Shown: one piece after another, positions 7,793 to 17,251 of the stretch
How the letters are laid out: each line of letters starts with the position of its first letter
Numbering within the stretch: the first letter of the stretch is position 1
Assembly: GCF_036057275.1 (NCBI RefSeq)
Contig: NZ_CP107945.1
Coordinates: 7,316,001 to 7,380,000, forward strand
DNA: 64,000 nucleotides
Direction: 5' to 3'
DNA from: Streptomyces sp. NBC_00390
GTDB lineage: Bacteria > Actinomycetota > Actinomycetes > Streptomycetales > Streptomycetaceae
Made by a program: the position numbers and the translations under genes
Notes under the pieces: model-generated
Databases searched by the model: none
Told to the model about the DNA's origin: nothing
Seen by the model: only the letters and a program-made list of their open reading frames with translations

Positions 7793-8782
7793 TCAGTCCG
7801 CCGGCTCTGCCGGGACGGACAGCATCGTCGGATGCGACGGCAGCCGCAGCCCGTCCGAGGCGAGTGCGGTGGCGAGCAGCAGGGCGCCGGAGAGCGGATC
7901 ACCCGCTGCCGACACCGGCCGCGCATAAGGAAGTTGGGCTGCCAGCTCGGCCCGCAGCGGAGCGAGCAGCGGCTCGCCGAGCTTCAACAGCCCACCCGTG
8001 AGCGCGACTTCACAGCCGCCGGGCACTTGGCCCGGGGGTGGACACACGGCAGCGGCGGCCTCCGCGACATGTCCGGCGGCCCGCGCAAGGATGCCGGCGG
8101 ACACCGGATCCTCGCCCGCGCACTCCGCGACCTCGGGGGCGAACGAGGCGAGTATCGCGGGCCGGTCGGTGCGTGGATACAGCAGCCCCGGCAGCTGAGC
8201 CGCCGGCCCGAACACCGACTCCATCCGGGCCAGCAGCGCCGGCGAGCCGCCCCGCCGCCCGTCGTGGGCGCGCAACGCCGCCTCCAGACCCGCCCGGCCG
8301 ATCCACGCGCCGCCGCCGCAGTCGCCCAGCAGATGGCCCCAGCCGTCGGCACGGTGCCAGACAGCCAGATCCGTCCCCAGTGCGACCATGCCGGTGCCCG
8401 CGGCGACCACGGCACCCGGAGACTGGCCGAGAGCGCCCGCGTACGCCGTCACAGCGTCGGTGGCGAGGCCCAGACGCCGGACCCCGAGCGCACCACGCAG
8501 CGCGACTGGCAGCTCGGCCCGCAAGCCGGCACCGAGCGTCGCCATGCCCGCGGCGCCGATCACCATCGCAGCCGGTGCGTCTTTTCCCGTACCCGCGCGC
8601 TCCAGCAGGCCGCGCGCCATCGGCAGCAGTTCCTCGAGCAGGTGCCCGGCGTCGATCCCACCAGGGCCCGTACGCACCGGCGTACGCGACACGACGGTCT
8701 CGACGCGCTGCGGGTCCTTCACGTCGGCGAGTGCCACCCGCAGGCCGGAGCCGCCCGAATCGACCCCGAGCACCCAGCTCAC
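7793..8782 (-). CDS. N-acetylglucosamine kinase-like BadF/BcrA-type ATPase
   Basis: A 329-residue ASKHA-fold kinase. The phosphate-1 loop is VLGVDSGGSGLRVAL at the N-terminus; VVAAGTGMVALGTD and GDCGGGAWIGRAGL are the phosphate-2 and sugar-binding regions, and ALTGGLLKLGEPLL is the adenosine region. The family includes eukaryotic-type N-acetylglucosamine kinase and bacterial BadF/BadG subunits; sugar specificity is inference. The start GTG at 8782 overlaps the stop of ung (shared GTGA, 8779-8782), so translation is probably coupled and the two form an operon. A DasR-like box about 2.6 kb away suggests amino-sugar metabolism is a theme here. Confidence 0.8.
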   Translation of the reverse strand: MSWVLGVDSGGSGLRVALADVKDPQRVETVVSRTPVRTGPGGIDAGHLLEELLPMARGLLERAGTGKDAPAAMVIGAAGMATLGAGLRAELPVALRGALGVRRLGLATDAVTAYAGALGQSPGAVVAAGTGMVALGTDLAVWHRADGWGHLLGDCGGGAWIGRAGLEAALRAHDGRRGGSPALLARMESVFGPAAQLPGLLYPRTDRPAILASFAPEVAECAGEDPVSAGILARAAGHVAEAAAAVCPPPGQVPGGCEVALTGGLLKLGEPLLAPLRAELAAQLPYARPVSAAGDPLSGALLLATALASDGLRLPSHPTMLSVPAEPAD

Positions 8783-9456
8783 GGAAGCCGCCAGTCGACC
8801 GGCTCGGCGCCCTGGCGCAGCAGCAGGTCGTTGGCACGGCTGAACGGGCGCGAGCCGAAGAAGCCGCGGTCCGCGGACATGGGGGAGGGGTGCGCGGATT
8901 CGATCGCCGGCAGATCGCCCAGCAGCGGCCGCAGATTGCGGGCATCGCGGCCCCACAGCACGGACACCAGAGGTTTGCCCCGGGCGACCAGCGCCCGGAT
9001 CGTCTGCTCCGTGACCTCCTCCCACCCCTTGCCACGGTGCCCGCCGGTCTTGCGGGGCGCGGTCGTGAGCGCCCTGTTGAGGAGCAGCACGCCCTGTCCG
9101 GCCCAGGGGGTGAGATCCCCGTTGGCGGGACGGGGATGTCCCAGATCCGCGTTCATCTCCCGGAAGATGTTGTCCAGGCTCGGCGGCCACGGCCGCACCT
9201 CGGGCGCGACCGAGAAACTCAGTCCCATCGCATGCCCTGGTGTGGGGTAGGGGTCCTGCCCCACGATCAGGACACGCACCTCGTCGAACGGCTGCTGGAA
9301 TGCGCGCAGCACATGAGGTCCGGCCGGCAGATAGGTGCGGCCCGCGGCGATCTCCGCACGCAGGAAGTCGCCCATCGCTGCGATGCGTTCGGCCACGGGA
9401 GCCAGGGCTTCGGCCCATCCGGGCTCGACGATTTCTCTCAATGGTCGTGGTGCCAC
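8779..9456 (-). CDS. ung: Uracil-DNA glycosylase family 1
   Basis: A 225-residue family 1 uracil-DNA glycosylase that removes uracil from DNA as the first step of base excision repair. Catalytic water-activating Asp is D68 in VGQDPYPTPGHAMG. The DNA-intercalation loop His is H189 in HPSPMSADRGFFGSRPFS. The uracil-binding segment LLLNRALTT is present, and the length is normal. Start is GTG 9456, with GGAG about 11 bases upstream. It is followed by a GTGA-overlapping kinase gene. A transposase remnant reads in another frame across its start, so the native promoter region has been rearranged. Confidence 0.96.
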   Translation of the reverse strand: MAPRPLREIVEPGWAEALAPVAERIAAMGDFLRAEIAAGRTYLPAGPHVLRAFQQPFDEVRVLIVGQDPYPTPGHAMGLSFSVAPEVRPWPPSLDNIFREMNADLGHPRPANGDLTPWAGQGVLLLNRALTTAPRKTGGHRGKGWEEVTEQTIRALVARGKPLVSVLWGRDARNLRPLLGDLPAIESAHPSPMSADRGFFGSRPFSRANDLLLRQGAEPVDWRLP

Positions 9457-9742
9457 GAGCGGCTGTCTCCAGGTGTCACTTGTGTGCCAATGAGCAGCCT
9501 TGGGTCAAGGCGCCCTTCCACCTGCAAGGCAGGCAAGTGGATCTCGCCCGGAAGCGGCGTCCCGGGCACCCCTTCCAGCGCTTCCATTGCCCGGTCCCAC
9601 AAGCCTGAGCGGTGCCAGCGGATGAACGCTGAAGCAATGGAGCCGAAGGGGCCGTACTGGGCAGGGAGATTGCGCCACGTGCAGCCCGTACGGGCCTTGT
9701 GCAGGATCGCCTCAAGCGTCTGCCGGGGGTCCGTTGACGAGC
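9438..9742 (-). pseudogene. IS5-type transposase fragment (DUF4096-like N-terminal region)
   Basis: In the minus frame ending at TGA 9438-9440 the text runs RQTLEAILHKARTGCTWRNL, then PAQYGPFGSIASAFIRWHRS and GLWDRAMEALEG. This pattern is typical of the N-terminal domain of IS5-family (DUF4096) transposases. After that the frame continues into sequence without family similarity and ends inside the ung start region. No DDE catalytic part, complete ORF or terminal inverted repeats are visible. It is a truncated remnant whose 5' side is joined to a recombinase start. Confidence 0.7.
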
Positions 9743-9744
9743 GA

Positions 9745-9886
9745 CCCGGGCGCGATCCGTGTAGGCGATGCCGTAGCCCTTGGCCTGCTCCTCGGTGGAT
9801 ACCCGGAGGTAGGCAACGGCGCGGATTTGACCGGGGCGCACTGCTTGGCGTGCTACTTCTGTCGCCACTGTGAGAGTGTTGGTCAC
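9745..9886 (-). pseudogene. Serine recombinase, 5' fragment only
   Basis: GTG at 9886 is preceded by GAAGGGA at 6 bases, so the translation start is intact. The first ~48 codons read as the N-terminus of a large serine recombinase: IRAVAYLRVSTEEQ (catalytic Ser in RVS) followed by AKGYGIAYT. Similarity stops near 9745, where the transposase fragment begins in another frame. The original reading frame runs on to 9476 as junk. The gene was cut by insertion or deletion and cannot make an active recombinase. Confidence 0.75.
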
Positions 9887-9911
9887 GTCAGTCCCTTCAC
9901 GACTGGCAGAC

Positions 9912-9943
9912 GATCCCGGCGGTGTTGCTGCACCGTCGGGATC
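9912..9943 (-). terminator. Hairpin between the 130-residue unknown gene and the recombinase fragment
   Basis: GATCCCGGCGGTG (9912-9924) pairs with CACCGTCGGGATC (9931-9943) with one mismatch, loop TTGCTG. It follows the stop of the minus-strand gene ending at 9962 and precedes the recombinase start. Confidence 0.6.
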
Positions 9944-9961
9944 ACTTATGTCTGCCGCATC

Positions 9962-10354
9962 CTATGCGGCCGGTCTGTCACTCCGAGGCGAAAACAGGAT
10001 GTGCAGCAGGCGGCTGTACGCGCCTTGGTCGTGCTCGGTGTTGACGGCCCAATCCATGCGGACCTCGGGCATGGCTTGGTCCCGGGGCTCGCAGGTGGCA
10101 GCGGTGAACTGGCACCACTGTTTGACGGGGATGGCTTCCAGGAGCGGCAGCCATTGTGACGGCAGTGCGTCTTCGGCCCGGAAGATTTCGGCGAGTTCGG
10201 CGATGCTCAGCACGGTGATGGTGCGTGCCCGGGCAGACCGCCAGGCCCGGACCATACGGTCGAAGACCTCCAGGACCGCAGGCGGTCGCACAAGGAAGAC
10301 GTAGTTCTCGGCGAGCATGCGCGCGGCGGGCATGCTCTTTGGCTTGGGGGACAT
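9962..10354 (-). CDS. Hypothetical protein next to recombinase remnant
   Basis: A 130-residue unknown protein. The frame is open from 10573, but only the part from about MSPKPKSMPAARMLAENYVF looks protein-like; the preceding ~73 codons are low-complexity. I chose ATG 10354, although no clear ribosome site supports it. The body is globular and mixed (VRPPAVLEVFDRMVRAWRSA, ELAEIFRAEDALPSQWL, ending HILFSPRSDRPAA). No motif is recognised. Its position directly upstream of a serine recombinase start suggests it belonged to the same mobile element. Confidence 0.45.
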   Translation of the reverse strand: MSPKPKSMPAARMLAENYVFLVRPPAVLEVFDRMVRAWRSARARTITVLSIAELAEIFRAEDALPSQWLPLLEAIPVKQWCQFTAATCEPRDQAMPEVRMDWAVNTEHDQGAYSRLLHILFSPRSDRPAA

Positions 10355-10582
10355 GAGCAGGGCGGTGGAGCCGCTGGGGGCGGTGGGGAGGGGCCGGAGG
10401 CAGCCCACCGACGAATTTCGCTGGGGCTGCAAGACCTTTCTGGCCTCGGGGGCAGGTGTCGGCCCCGACTCTCCCGAAGTCATCCCCCTTGGGGCCCCGA
10501 CCAGCGAGTCGTGTGTCCGGCCGAGGACGGCAAGGCCTGCGGAACAGTGCTTCCACTTGGGACACCCCCGCACCGCCCGTGT

Positions 10583-11668
10583 TCAGCGCAACACCGCCGC
10601 CCGCACGCACAGCACGTCGGGCAGATGAGAGGCGAGCTGCTGCCAGCTGTCCCCGTCGTCCGCGCTCGCGTACACCTCGCCGTTGCGATTGCCGAAGTAC
10701 ACGCCTGCCGGGTCCGCATCGTCCGTGCACATGGCGTCCCGCAGCACCGTCCCGAAATGGTCGCCCTCGGGCAGCCCGTGCGACAGCGCCTCCCAGCTGC
10801 CGCCCGCGTCCGTGGTGCGGTAGACGCGGCAGCGGCGCCCGGCCGGGACACGGTCCGCGTCCGCCGTGATCGGGAAGACGTACGCGGTGTTCGTGCGGTG
10901 CGGATGGGCGGTCACCGCGAAGCCGAAGTCGGACGGCAGGCCCTCCCCGATGTCCGTCCAGTTCGCTCCCGCGTCGTCGCTGCGGTACACGCCCCAGTGG
11001 TTCTGCAGGTAGAGCCGGTCCAGATCGCCCGCATCCTGCGCGATCTTGTGGACACACTGCCCGAACTCCGGGTCGGGGTCGGGCAGGAAGACCGCCGAGA
11101 CCCCGTGATTGGACGGCGCCCAGCTGGCCCCGCCGTCCCGGGAGCGGAAGACGCCGGCCGTCGACACGGCGACAGTGACGGAGTCGGGGTCCCTGCGGTC
11201 CGTCACCACCGTGTGCACCGCCTCACCGCCGCCGCCCGGCACCCACTGCGAGCGGGTGGGGTGCTCCCACAGCGGCCGTACGAGTTCGAAGCTCTCGCCG
11301 CCGTCCTCGGACCGGAACAGCGCGGCGGGCTCGGTGCCTGCGTAGACCACGTCGGGTGTGGCATCGGGGCCGGGATGCAGCTGCCAGACCCGCTCCAGAG
11401 AGGCGCCGGTGTCCTTGGGGAACTTGACCGCGGGCTTCCCGGGCTCGACCCATGTCGTGCCGAGGTCGTCGGAGTGGAACACGGACGGACCCCAGTGCGT
11501 GCTGTCGCCGCCGACCAGCAGCCGGGGCACGGTCCTGCGGGTGTCGATACCGATCGAATAGATGGCCTGCGCATTGAAATGCGGGCCGTCGAACTCCCAT
11601 GCGCCGCCGCTCCTGCGGCCGATGAAGAGCCCCTTGCGCGTGCCCACGGTGAGAAGTACGTCAGTCAT
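10583..11668 (-). CDS. Asp-box beta-propeller protein (sialidase/BNR-like, exo-alpha-sialidase fold)
   Basis: A 361-residue protein with at least six Asp-box repeats of S-x-D-x-G-x-x-W type: SDDLGTTW, SEDGGESF, SRDGGASW, SDDAGANW, TTDAGGSW and SADDGDSW. This predicts a BNR-type propeller as in sialidases and photosystem II assembly factor-like proteins. It starts MTDVLLTVGTRKGLFIGRR without a signal peptide, so it is cytoplasmic. Sialidase catalytic Arg triad and nucleophile are not evident, so enzymatic activity is doubtful. ATG 11668 is preceded by GGAGG at 9 bases. It stands alone between the recombinase scar and the ferredoxin reductase gene. Confidence 0.8.
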   Translation of the reverse strand: MTDVLLTVGTRKGLFIGRRSGGAWEFDGPHFNAQAIYSIGIDTRRTVPRLLVGGDSTHWGPSVFHSDDLGTTWVEPGKPAVKFPKDTGASLERVWQLHPGPDATPDVVYAGTEPAALFRSEDGGESFELVRPLWEHPTRSQWVPGGGGEAVHTVVTDRRDPDSVTVAVSTAGVFRSRDGGASWAPSNHGVSAVFLPDPDPEFGQCVHKIAQDAGDLDRLYLQNHWGVYRSDDAGANWTDIGEGLPSDFGFAVTAHPHRTNTAYVFPITADADRVPAGRRCRVYRTTDAGGSWEALSHGLPEGDHFGTVLRDAMCTDDADPAGVYFGNRNGEVYASADDGDSWQQLASHLPDVLCVRAAVLR

Positions 11669-11788
11669 GGCCTCATGCCTCCAGGACGCCGGTGTCTGGA
11701 TACGGGCCAGTCTGCACCCGGCCACTGACAGCGGCCTGCGGGCAGCTTCTCGGCGCAGATCGGCCCGGCATGTCAGACCTGGCGCGCG

Positions 11789-11828
11789 GCCGGAATTCAT
11801 CGGTTGTGGGGAAGCCGGAATTCATCGG
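11789..11828. repeat. Direct repeat of 15 bases containing EcoRI-like core
   Basis: GCCGGAATTCATCGG occurs at 11789-11803 and again at 11814-11828, a 25-base period, in the 264-base gap between the propeller gene start and the ferredoxin reductase stop. No gene is supportable in the gap. Confidence 0.5.
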
Positions 11829-11932
11829 GCGCGGGAAACCCGGGCAGGGCGGCCGTGAAACCCCGGGGCAGCCGGCCGGTACCGGCGCCCTGGACCCGCC
11901 GCACCGCCGCCGGCCCTTCGGGGCCGCCGCCG

Positions 11933-13285
<1,353 letters not shown>

Positions 13286-13376
13286 GGCCGGCGCTCCTTC
13301 CCGAAGGGGATTCCAGCATCGCACCGGCGCGCGGTGCTGGGCAGATGCCGGGCCGTGTCGTCACGCCCACGTCGTG

Positions 13377-14036
13377 TCACATCTGCTGCATCCGGCCGAT
13401 CTCACTCGTCTGCTGCGCGATCACCTCGTTGGCCATCTCCTCGACCAGCACGTTGTTCCCGTCCGAGAGGACTTCGACCGCCATGGTGACGGCGCCCTGG
13501 TGGTGGGTGATCATCAGTGTCAGGAAGAGCTGGTCGAAAGCCTCGCCCTTGGCCGCGCGCAACTGGGCCAGCTGGGCCTTTGTGGCCATCCCAGGCATCG
13601 CGCCATGGTCGTGCCCGCCCCCTGCCTTCTCCCCACCGTTGTTTTTCAGCCAACCTTCCATCGCATCCACCTCCGGCTGCTGAGCGGCGGCGATGCGCGC
13701 CGCCAGCCGCTTGACCTGTGTGGATTCCGCGCGATCCGTCGCAAGGGCGGTCATCTCGATCGCCTGCCGATGGTGAGTGATCATCATGCGCGCGTAGGTG
13801 AAGTCGGCGGAGTTGGGGCTGTCGTCGGGGGCGGCCTCGGCCGCCTCCTCGGCGGAGAGCGTCCTGGCGGGCTCACCCGGCTTTCCCGGCGCCACCACGG
13901 CGGGGCCGGCACCCTCCTTGGCCTTGGCGTCAGAGCCGGATCCCGACTCGCAGGCCGCCAGGGCGAGTACGGCACCGGCGACCGCGGCTGCGACGGCCGA
14001 CCGGCGGACACACGGGGTCTTGCTGCGGTTCAACAC
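13377..14036 (-). CDS. DUF305 domain lipoprotein
   Basis: A 219-residue secreted lipoprotein: basic start, hydrophobic core and lipobox LAAC near residue 29. The DUF305 body has paired His motifs, MMITHHRQAIEM and LMITHHQGAVTM, plus a His/Met-rich linker (GGGHDHGAMPGM). DUF305 proteins such as CopM bind copper in the periplasm; metal binding here is inference from the His/Met pattern. AGGAGG lies 5 bases before GTG 14036, inside the longer frame from 14054, so I start at 14036. It is divergent from the LVIVD-repeat gene, and the pairing of these two families is recurrent in Streptomyces. Confidence 0.9.
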   Translation of the reverse strand: MLNRSKTPCVRRSAVAAAVAGAVLALAACESGSGSDAKAKEGAGPAVVAPGKPGEPARTLSAEEAAEAAPDDSPNSADFTYARMMITHHRQAIEMTALATDRAESTQVKRLAARIAAAQQPEVDAMEGWLKNNGGEKAGGGHDHGAMPGMATKAQLAQLRAAKGEAFDQLFLTLMITHHQGAVTMAVEVLSDGNNVLVEEMANEVIAQQTSEIGRMQQM

Positions 14037-14212
14037 GGAGACCTCCTGTGGCACTTGGTCGTTTCGGTGACCGTCCTAGCATGCCTGCGAGTGGAGTTGA
14101 TCAAAAACCTTCATTACGTCTGTGTTGCCATCTGTTGAGATGTGCATGCAAGGGAACATACTGCCGGGGTCCGTGAACCGTTCAACTACGAACGGATACA
14201 AGGGAGGACGCA

Positions 14213-15724
14213 GTGACCCTGTTGCACACCACCCGAGTGCGGCGCAGACGTCTGGGCGTGGCCGCAGCCGCGGCCGGGCTGCTCGCCACACTGCTGACCG
14301 CGGGACCCGCGGCCGCGATCCCGGACCCCGGTGACACCGCGGCCGGCGGCAAGGTCTCCTCGAGCCAGGCGGCCGAAACCCGAGCGGCGCTCACGAGCGG
14401 CGAGATACCGGGCGTGGACGAGGTCGTCCACAGCGACAACATCCAGCATCTGGCCAACATCCCCAAGGAGGCGCTGCCGGGCACCAACTCGGACCTCGCC
14501 TTCCAGGGCAAGTACGCCTTCGCCGGCAACTACGACGGTTTCCGGATCTTCGACATCTCCAACCCCAGGGCCCCGAAGACCGTGGCGCAGGTGCTGTGCC
14601 CCGGATCGCAGAACGACATCAGCGTCTCCGGTGACCTGCTCTTCCTGTCCACCGACTCCTCACGCAGCGACAACTCGTGCAACAGCGTGTCCCAGCCGGC
14701 GACGGAGAAGGCGTCGTGGGAGGGCATGAAGATCTTCGACATCAGCGACAAGCGCAACCCGAAGTACGTCGCCGCCGTCGAGACCGCGTGCGGCTCGCAC
14801 ACGCACACCCTCGTGCCTGAGCGCAGGAACGTCTACGTCTACGTCTCCTCGTACTCGCCCAACGCCGCGTTCCCGGACTGCCAGCCGCCGCACGACGGGA
14901 TCTCCGTCATCAAGGTGCCGCGCAAGGCCCCCGAGAGGGCCGCGATCGTGAACTTCCCGGTGCTTTTCCCGGGGGAGGGTCCCGACGGCGGCGGCAACCC
15001 CGGCGGGCCGGCCAACCCGGGCGTCTCCAAGACCACCGGCTGCCACGACATCACGGTCCTGCCCTCCAAGGACCTTGCCGCGGGCGCGTGCATGGGTGAC
15101 GGCATCCTGTTCGACATCGAGGATCCGGAGCACCCGAGGGTCATCGACCAGGTCCAGGACAACGTCAACTTCGCGTTCTGGCACTCGGCGACGTTCAACC
15201 AGCGGGCCAACAAGGTCGTCTTCACCGATGAGCTCGGTGGTGGCGTCGGCGCCACCTGCAACGCCGAGATCGGCCCGAACCGCGGTGCGGACGGCATCTA
15301 CGACATCGTCGGCAAGGGCGACCGGCGCAAGCTGGTCTTCCGCAGCTACTTCAAGATCGACCGGCACCAGGCAAACACCGAGAACTGCGTGGCCCACAAC
15401 GGCTCGCTGATCCCGGTCAAGGGCCGCGACATCATGGTGCAGGCCTGGTACCAGGGCGGCGTCTCGGTGTGGGACTTCACCAACTCGGCCGAGCCGAAGG
15501 AGATCGGCTACTTCGAGCGCGGTCCGGTCAGCGCGACCACGCTCACCACCGGCGGATCCTGGTCGGCGTACTACTACAACGGCTACATCTACTCCAACGA
15601 CATCGCCAAGGGCTTCGACGTACTCAAGATCAATGACCGGCGCACCGACGCCGGCAGGTGGGTACGGATGCACGAGCTCAATGTGCAGACCCAGCCGGAC
15701 TACTTCGACGACTTCGACGACTGA
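14213..15724 (+). CDS. Secreted LVIVD repeat-containing protein
   Basis: A 503-residue secreted protein with a Sec-type signal peptide (RRRRLGVAAAAAGLLATLLT, cleavage after an AAA run near residue 35). It contains LVIVD-type beta-propeller repeats: GFRIFDISNPRAPKTVAQV, GMKIFDISDKRNPKYVAAV, ILFDIEDPEHPRVIDQV and VSVWDFTNSAEPKEIGYF. Several Cys and His residues (SHTHTLV, TGCHDITVL, FAFWHSATF) are spaced through the propeller. Function is unknown. GTG 14213 has GGGAGGA upstream. It is divergent from a DUF305 lipoprotein, suggesting shared extracytoplasmic, possibly metal-linked, work. The last 25 bases overlap the 3' end of the convergent TetR gene. Confidence 0.9.
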   Translation: MTLLHTTRVRRRRLGVAAAAAGLLATLLTAGPAAAIPDPGDTAAGGKVSSSQAAETRAALTSGEIPGVDEVVHSDNIQHLANIPKEALPGTNSDLAFQGKYAFAGNYDGFRIFDISNPRAPKTVAQVLCPGSQNDISVSGDLLFLSTDSSRSDNSCNSVSQPATEKASWEGMKIFDISDKRNPKYVAAVETACGSHTHTLVPERRNVYVYVSSYSPNAAFPDCQPPHDGISVIKVPRKAPERAAIVNFPVLFPGEGPDGGGNPGGPANPGVSKTTGCHDITVLPSKDLAAGACMGDGILFDIEDPEHPRVIDQVQDNVNFAFWHSATFNQRANKVVFTDELGGGVGATCNAEIGPNRGADGIYDIVGKGDRRKLVFRSYFKIDRHQANTENCVAHNGSLIPVKGRDIMVQAWYQGGVSVWDFTNSAEPKEIGYFERGPVSATTLTTGGSWSAYYYNGYIYSNDIAKGFDVLKINDRRTDAGRWVRMHELNVQTQPDYFDDFDD

Positions 15725-16353
15725 TTCCGGCGCTGAACAGGCGTGCCGCCGGGTGGCGGTCCACCCGGCGGCACGCCGAGCTCCCAGTCCAGCCCGTACC
15801 GCTGGAACAGCTCCGCGCGCAGCCGCGCGCGGGGCATCGGCGCACCGGGCAGCAGGACCGCGACGACCGCGCCCATCAGCAGGGCGCGCAGCAGCGGATA
15901 GTCGGTGTCGATGTCCCGCGATCCGTAGCGCTCCACGGTGTCCCGCAGCAGATGTGCCAGTCGCTGCTGCTCCGGGCACTGGACGAATCCGTCGGCCTGC
16001 AGGATTCCCGCCATATGCGTACGCATGAGCACCGGACGGTCGGCCGCGAGTCCGAGGATGGCGTCGATGGCGCGCGCCAGCCGCTCCCGCCCGTCGTCCG
16101 TGCGCGGCTCGCGTTCCAGAGCGGCCTGAAGCGTCAGATGCATGAGCCGGTGCACGGCCGACTGCAGCAGCTGACGTTTTCCCGGGAAGTAGTACGAGAC
16201 CAGTCCGCGGGCGCAGCCCGCCCGGTCCGCGATGTCGCCGAGCGTCGTGGCCTCGTATCCGTGCTGGTCGACCAGCTCCCACGTCGCCTGCAGCAGCCGC
16301 TCCCGGGAACGCCGACGAAGTTCTTCATTGACCGATGCGCTCCGCGGGGACAT
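15700..16353 (-). CDS. TetR family transcriptional regulator (autoregulated)
   Basis: A 217-residue TetR repressor. The HTH lies at about residues 18-62 (LLQATWELVDQHGYEATTLG through ARGLVSYYFPGKRQLL). The C-terminal ligand domain follows and ends in a Pro/Gly-rich tail. The ATG at 16353 has AGGAG at 6 bases. A 17-base palindrome covers its presumed promoter, so negative autoregulation is likely. The 3' end overlaps the convergent LVIVD gene by 25 bases, so the tail (PPGGTPVQRRNQSSKSSK) is encoded antisense to that gene's acidic C-terminus. Confidence 0.92.
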   Translation of the reverse strand: MSPRSASVNEELRRRSRERLLQATWELVDQHGYEATTLGDIADRAGCARGLVSYYFPGKRQLLQSAVHRLMHLTLQAALEREPRTDDGRERLARAIDAILGLAADRPVLMRTHMAGILQADGFVQCPEQQRLAHLLRDTVERYGSRDIDTDYPLLRALLMGAVVAVLLPGAPMPRARLRAELFQRYGLDWELGVPPGGPPPGGTPVQRRNQSSKSSK

Positions 16354-16370
16354 GCTGGACTCCTGCGTTG

Positions 16371-16387
16371 ACTGGCTCCGAGCCAGT
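16371..16387 (-). promoter_or_regulatory. TetR operator overlapping its own promoter
   Basis: ACTGGCTC-C-GAGCCAGT is a perfect 17-base palindrome 18 bases upstream of the TetR ATG. On the minus strand the likely -10 box TATACT (GAATATACTGG) overlaps the palindrome edge. A bound repressor would block RNA polymerase. Confidence 0.7.
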
Positions 16388-16440
16388 ATATTCAGCGCAT
16401 CCCGTCCAGGACCCGTCAGGGTCCGGTGAGGCGGGCTGCT

Positions 16441-16483
16441 GCCCGAACCGGGCGACGCGGGGGATCGTCCGGTTCGGGTGGGC
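16441..16483 (-). terminator. Terminator after the HAD hydrolase gene
   Basis: GCCCGAACCGGGCGAC pairs with GTCCGGTTCGGGTGGGC (small bulge) around a GCGGGGGATC loop. It lies just past the stop of the minus-strand HAD gene (16495). Confidence 0.6.
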
Positions 16484-16494
16484 TTCTCATGCCT

Positions 16495-17232
16495 TCAGTG
16501 TGCTCCCGTGCCGTCCGCGGACGCGGCGGCCCCGCCGCGGTCCACGATTTCCAGCACCGGGCGAAGCCCCGCGGGGCGCTCGTCGACCGGCAGATGGTCC
16601 ACGAAGTGCACCGCGCATCCCACGGCCACCGCTCCGCCGTCCGCCCGCCGGTCGTCTCCCACCATCAGTACCTCGCCCGGATTGCGGCCCAGCACTTCGC
16701 ACGCGGCGCGGAACAGCCGGGCGTCAGGCTTCTGCACCCCGTGCTCGTACGACAGCGTGTAGCCGTCGACCAGGGCGTCGAGTCCATGGGCGCGGAAGAC
16801 CGGCCGCAGATCCCAGCCGATGTTGCTCACCACCCCGACGCCCACCCCGCGCTCCCGCAGTCCGCGCAGCACCTCGGCGGCGTCGGGGTAGGGCCGCCAG
16901 GCCGCGGGCGTCATATGGCGGTCGTATAGCGCGTCGTACAGATCCTCGTCCGGCAGCGCCACTTGGCGGGCCAGGCCCGTGTAGGCGGCCCGGTGACGCT
17001 CGGAGCTCTCGTCCCGGGTCGCCCACAGGGCGGAAAGCCGCTGCGGCAGCCGCATCGGCGACGCCCCGCCCGGCAGCGCCCCCGCGACTTCCAGCTCATG
17101 GGCGCAGCGGACCAGTTCCGCCTCGGGCCAGGTCTCGCCGCGCGCCGCCAGCGTGGCTCGCAGCCAGGACGTCGTCGATTCGATGCGCAGCAGCGTGCCG
17201 GAGAAATCGAAGAGGACTGCCTTGATCGTCAT
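16495..17232 (-). CDS. HAD superfamily hydrolase
   Basis: A 245-residue haloacid dehalogenase-type enzyme with a helical cap (residues ~15-110). Motif I reads VLFDFSGTLLR: the nucleophile Asp is present, but the second Asp of DxDx(T/V), the usual general acid, is Ser. Motif II is VGVVSNIGWD, motif III Lys is in VQKPDARLFR, and motif IV is MVGDDRRADGGAV. A substituted motif I occurs in some HAD subgroups and may alter or lower phosphatase activity. ATG 17232 is preceded by GGAAGGA. The PAP2 gene lies 19 bases further upstream in the same direction, so co-transcription is likely. Confidence 0.88.
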   Translation of the reverse strand: MTIKAVLFDFSGTLLRIESTTSWLRATLAARGETWPEAELVRCAHELEVAGALPGGASPMRLPQRLSALWATRDESSERHRAAYTGLARQVALPDEDLYDALYDRHMTPAAWRPYPDAAEVLRGLRERGVGVGVVSNIGWDLRPVFRAHGLDALVDGYTLSYEHGVQKPDARLFRAACEVLGRNPGEVLMVGDDRRADGGAVAVGCAVHFVDHLPVDERPAGLRPVLEIVDRGGAAASADGTGAH

Positions 17233-17251
17233 GCCGTCGATCCTTCCGGGG

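Noticed and set aside
6159..7928. Large plus-strand ORF across repeats and antisense to the chelatase gene
   Set aside because: Crosses the repeat region and a well-supported gene on the other strand; composition not protein-like.
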